From assembly GCA_035578155.1 (NCBI GenBank), contig JAPWDM010000062.1:887973-951972 (forward strand): a stretch of DNA of 64,000 bases, in the 5' to 3' direction. Positions 59,111-64,000 of the stretch are shown here, piece after piece (position 1 is the stretch's first letter; each line of letters starts with the position of its first letter). A model generated the notes under the pieces. It was not told the DNA's origin and did no database searches. It worked only from the letters and a program-made list of their open reading frames with translations. The translations under genes and the position numbers were made by a program. The stretch comes from Brachynemurus nebulosus. Taxonomy: Eukaryota > Arthropoda > Insecta > Neuroptera > Myrmeleontidae.

Positions 59111-62109
59111 GACTATTAACTCATTCTGAAAAATCATAAGATTTATTTTTCGATCTCCTATAAAATTGTTAAAAATGGACTTAGTTAGACACATTTCTTT
59201 TTTAGCTGAGGATATAGTTTCTTCCCACTCAGCAATCATTTGTTTTTTGACAGTCCTCGCTTTCTTGGATACGCAGTGCAGTATTTTTCCGAATTTTCTA
59301 CACGTTCGTTGTTTCTTTTATTAATGTAATTGTATGCATGCAGTCCAACCTCAGTCTATCTTAGATCCTTAGACCTAACTAAAGTTACTCCTATGAGTAT
59401 TACACTCAAATTTAACCCATTAGGAATCAGATCAGTATGCCATCTAACATGCAATATATGACTATTACCTAAAAGAATTTCTTTGAAAAAGTATACATTT
59501 TCAATTTTTGCAGCATCTTTACAGCATATTGACATTTTTCTCTAACTTGTGCTAATTCTGAAACATAACATTCTTAGTGCTATAGAGCCTAGAGATGCAT
59601 ACCTACTATTTAGGCCTACAGTGGTATATTACATAAGTATATAACATCAAATTTATTAAGTATATTGTACACAAATGCTAATAAATAATTTATTGTGTTA
59701 ATCCCAGGAAGGTGGTACTAATTGCCGGTATATCATTTATCATTAATTTTATGAATGAAACAAATTTTTATTATCTACAATCTCGTAACATTTGTTTTTT
59801 TCTCCCGGCAAATCAAACAACAGAATTATTCTTCCGATTTCTTAGAACTGGAAAAAACATACAAAAACTCCAGAAACGATAAAATTACATATACATCATA
59901 GTTATAAATTATCACAACTACCAAATCGAAATTAGAGTCCATTTAAAGTAAACACGACAGCCTACTAGCTATGTAGCGAAGCTATCAAATTTGAAATTAA
60001 TTGTTTCAAAAAAAACAAACACGAAACCAAATCTATCTACATATATAGTTAGGGAGACAGACACAATTTTGGTATATAATAAATATGCTCATCAAAATAT
60101 TTTTATTCATATGAATCAAAAAAATCGAGATCGAAAATTAAGTTTCCGCTAAAAAGCATTGTACCTGGCTCCAGACTGACAGAATACAGCGGGAGACAGC
60201 GATAGGAAATAGTAACATTTTATTTTTTTTATTACACTTAAATAAGGGGCGTTCCATTGATGTGTCAATCAGGTAATATTTCGAAAAAGTGTTCGAGAAT
60301 AAAAAAAAACTAGGCACTGGTTATAAGGATTTAACAAGATTCAGTTTTCGCTTTCGAAATGATATCTTTTTTACTCTTAATTATTTTAATTTAACAATTG
60401 AAGTTTTAATTTCTTAAGTTTTAAAGTTTAAATTTTAATTCATTGTTTTAAATTTTACAATTTCGAGGTTAGAATTGTTTGCAACGACACCAAATTTCTA
60501 TATCCGACGTTTTGTTTTTAAAGACTAAAATTCTTACATTAAAAAAAAAGACAATTTGCCAGAATTTTGACGTTTCCATCTTGAAAAAAGTTTTTTCTAG
60601 ACACGATTATTATTCTTGAACATTCGAACCACTTTGAAAATAGTCTTTGTATAGTGATAGAAAATATTTTCTCACCAAAAAATACGGATGAAAAGAAAAA
60701 ATTGTACAAAAGGAAAAAAATTGTATTGAGATGTACAGAAAGAAAATTTTATAATTCCCTTAAAAATTATTAAACATTTTTGTAGACATTACTACTATTA
60801 ACAAATTTCATTAGTACCTACCTAATTTTTCTCTAAAAATCAATATTTAAAATGTTATAAGCGAAAACAAATTTACAATATAGAGTGCCCATTAGTTTCT
60901 TAACGCAGGGGTAATATACAGACAGGCGACGTTACTGGTATTTCTTATGCTGATAGTTGTAACGTTTGCCACATGTGCATATCATTTAAAATTTCCGTAT
61001 TCAGCTCCCTAACTAATATTGTTGTTAAACTATCATCGACAATTACCACATATAATTTAGGGAATGATAGTATTAAAATTATGATCACATCAAATAATAG
61101 AAAAAATAGTGCTTTTGAGACAATTTGTCAAAAAATAAAAATTTTTATGAATAATAACCGTAATTTTGTGTACATAAACATATGTTTTAACACGTTCCAA
61201 ATTAAAAGATCGTAATCGTATGACAATCATTAAAATATCCACCCATACGAAAACAATGTTATGCGTTTTATTATAAAATATATTTGTATATTTTGTTTAT
61301 TTGTTTTCCTATTAAAATCACAGGAAATTATTAAATTTTTCGAATGAGAAACACGAATGCACGAAGAAGATTATATTATGTACTTAAAAACATGTAAATT
61401 GTGCTATTATTATCACGCTTATACCATTTCAAACAAAGAACAGAAAATTATCAAAATTTTAACAAAACAACAATCAAAATTTGGAGGAAGGTAAATAAAC
61501 CCTCAGTAATTGTACCTACTTACGTACACAGGTAATTATTTCAACTTGGCGATTAATTCATCATTGAACAAAATCGCATGTTTTACTCGGATAAAGGTCT
61601 TTAAATTAAATAGAATTGAACCGTTAAAAGTCAGAGAACATTGTGGATTTGTCATGTAATTAATAAAACTGTAAATTAAATATAATACAAAAAAAAACTG
61701 ATGTAGGAAGCAATCGATTAACTCTAATGCAAACTACATGTAAATTGGTAATATGCGTCTTAAGTTGTAGAGAAAATATTCGCAATAATATATATTGTAA
61801 ACATTTCATCTTACTGTTTCCATAAATGAGTTATCTAAGTCAACGTATTGATCTCGAAGATCGAATCAATGAATCACGAAATGTTGCTGAACTATGACTG
61901 GAGATATTGTCAAAACAATAAAAATATAACTTTTCTAGATACGTATAAACTAAAAAGATGTTAAAAAGTGCAGGAAATTGAAGCTCGTCTGTATGATGAA
62001 ATAAAATGTTTAAAAAGTTTGAATTTTGTCTAATGAATTTGCATAAAATACTTAGATGTCGATTTTGATGTTAATAAATCTATAGCGATCATACGGTTTC
62101 GAAAAAAAT
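59111..62109. other. AT-rich sequence without recognised genes
   Basis: The 80-codon frame at 60973-61215 has no motif. No repeat pair recognised. Confidence 0.4.
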
Positions 62110-62119
62110 TTGACTTCGC

Positions 62120-62990
62120 TTGCCTTTATCAAACTGCCGATTAAAAATAATCAGTATTCTCACCATATACTTTTTCACATACCAATTAAAGAAATATAAG
62201 TTAGAGAGTTTGTTGATGGTACAGATGGGAGCATTAATATTTGGTGTGTCTGTTCCGTGGTTGAAATATCTCAACAACATAGTAATAAATGAGTTCGAAG
62301 CAGAGATGTTAACAATCATTAGCTGCCTTTACGAAAATATAAGATCTTACCGATATAAAAATATCTTTATTTTCACTGACAGTCCGGTAATGTCCGGCAG
62401 TGTCATCAACTCAAAATCATCAACTCATTTCATATTAAGTCAAAACTTATTTTGAACGGCAGTAAACTCCTATAAAAACTAGGAAGTGAGAACGGAGTCT
62501 TTTTGATATAAACACCACGTAACATGAGAATTGAGAGTCATGAGAGAGCTGATACGCTTGCAAAGCAAAGAGTTTTAAAGGATGATTACAATCCAGAAAT
62601 TTATTGTACAATAGCGATGAAAACTGTGAACTGTAAAAATTACTGACGCCATGCTAAGACAACTGCAGTATGGATAGACATAGGAAAGAATTGACACACG
62701 AGGCCATCAAATTATCATCCGAATTCTATAACTGAATAGAATGAAGATGAAAGCTATAGTGAGTTTCTTTTTGGATACTGCCACTTAAGGAAGCAACTGC
62801 ATTGAATAGGAATCTGTAGGGAAGAATTAGTATATATGAAATGTGGAATGGGGGATGAAACAGTACACATATTATATTTCAATGCGAACCATTGACTTAT
62901 ATTGGGCATTCAACACTGGAATCAGGTGCAGATTTTGAGTCAATTCATCGGGAACCCGTGAAAAGCTTTATTGACATTTAGGAAACATAA
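62120..62990 (+). pseudogene. Decayed 3' part of a non-LTR retrotransposon ORF2 (RNase H and tail)
   Basis: Between 62210 and 62390 the frame reads VQMGALIFGVSVPWLKYL, NEFEAEMLTIISCLYENIRS and KNIFIFTDS, the pattern of LINE RNase H domains (an E in the helix and D in TDS as metal ligands). After frame breaks, ESHERADTLAKQRV at about 62539 matches the last conserved block. Near 62766 GYCHLRKQLH and, after a stop, CGMGDETVHILYF match the Cys-rich tail after RNase H in Jockey- and I-like LINEs. Several stops and shifts show it is dead. A poly-A run at 63303-63322 may be the old tail. No reverse transcriptase was seen upstream, consistent with 5' truncation. Confidence 0.75.
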
Positions 62991-62999
62991 CCGGTGAAT

Positions 63000-64000
63000 A
63001 AGCGGGGTTAATACACAATATTCCACTATGGGAATTAGTGTATGGATTAAGTGGGCCCTCTATCCTAATAAGAAAAAGATAAAGAAGATGGTGAGGTAGG
63101 TGAGGATGTTGTATAAAACAAGCTGCTTTGTGGTTTACATTCTCACTTGGTTAATTCACTTATGTTAGAGTTATCAAAAACAGAAATGCTTGTAGACTAG
63201 GTATTAGGATGAAGTGAGTAGCTAAGCAAATGTTTTTGATTCTATTATGATAAGTATTGAGTTGAAGTTTTCAGTTTAATTCTCTTTTACAATCAGTCGT
63301 ACAAAAAAAAAAAAAAAAAAAATTATTTTGTAAAAGCAATAATGATTTCCGAAATTAAAAAGTAATTTTATTGTATATATTTAATTTTCCTAAAGTACCT
63401 ACCTTTATAAAAAATTGAATACATCGTTTATAAATAGACATACATACTTAGAGAACATTTCATTCGTTTTCATTAGTATATATTTAATTTTTACAAACGT
63501 ACATTCAAATATATTTGTTTAGGACGTAATAGTTTCAAATTTAGATTGTTTAGATTAGTTGTAATATAAATGTGTGTGTATATAATATACATTTGTAAAT
63601 AAAAATATTTCTAGCTTTATTACCTTTTTTATCTGTTTATCTTTTTATTTATAAAAATAGAAAAAAGGCTAATGAACAAATATGTACATGTGTATGTAAG
63701 TTTTTCGTTTGTATTTATGACGAATATAATTTTAATATTTTTTAAAATGTTCCATAATTATGTTCTAAATGACATTTCTAGCATGAGGAACGGCAAGAGA
63801 TTCCGAAACGCTTACCATTCAATTTAAAAAATTCTAAATAGCTCAGGAGTTATAGCCACACAAATATTATCTTGCTAAAAATGGTACTACGTTATTTTTG
63901 CATTGATTCATAAACAATTACCTACTCCTTACCAGTTCTGTAAATCGTAAGAGATTTAGCTTAGATGTATTAAATTTTTTAGGTAACTTCAATATTAACT
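63000..64000. other. Sequence after the LINE fragment
   Basis: Likely LINE 3' untranslated region up to the poly-A run at 63303-63322, then AT-rich sequence in which I see nothing. Confidence 0.4.

Overview
This window reads as nuclear DNA of an arthropod, most likely an insect. It is very AT-rich and almost gene-free, with short GT-AG introns of about 60 bp where splicing can be inferred, long (TA)n microsatellites, and transposon footprints typical of insects: piggyBac-type TTAA termini, hAT-type 8-bp target duplications, pogo/Tigger-like termini, and a non-LTR retrotransposon tail. No tRNA, rRNA, CRISPR array or bacterial-type operon was recognised. The species cannot be named from the sequence.

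The most interesting part is about 8.5-17.0 kb. Two long inverted arms (about 8.51-9.13 kb and 16.33-17.00 kb) enclose a cluster visibly less AT-rich than its surroundings. It holds a broken protein-primed-type family B DNA polymerase (10.07-13.09 kb, +), an orphan gene with CxxC motifs (13.14-13.92 kb, +), a convergent gene starting with a C2H2-type finger (15.17-14.18 kb, -), a 58-residue ORF (15.80 kb, +), and the first 29 codons of another gene cut off by the right arm (16.13 kb, +). Two oppositely oriented genes share a TATA box with a CAGTT initiator exactly 30 bases downstream. A 21-bp minisatellite of about 17 units, most carrying TGACTCA, lies beside them. The cluster looks like the decayed remains of a Polinton/Maverick- or adintovirus-like element. 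Integrase, packaging ATPase, protease and capsid genes were not recognised.

From 22.39 to 26.73 kb lie pieces of a Crypton-like tyrosine recombinase gene: an N-terminal exon, a 33-base exon, a 61-base intron and a C-terminal exon with two in-frame stops. A 16-bp minisatellite, a 91-bp satellite of about 13 units and a diverged pair of direct repeats separate the two ends.

The rest is a mosaic of non-autonomous elements. It includes a large AT palindrome (27.4-28.0 kb), a 0.93-kb piggyBac-like element (33.4-34.3 kb), inverted-repeat elements at 34.4-35.3, 38.7-40.8, 45.35-46.4 and 57.0-59.1 kb, a 54-bp perfect hairpin (42.2 kb), a 201-bp hAT-like element (42.83 kb), a mirrored (TA)n-rich complex (49.5-51.8 kb), tandem repeats (52.5-54.3 kb) and the decayed end of a LINE (62.1-63.0 kb). 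The window opens inside the last coding stretch of an unrecognised gene (to base 326). Several elements end directly in (TA)n arrays, which suggests insertion into or growth of TA microsatellites.
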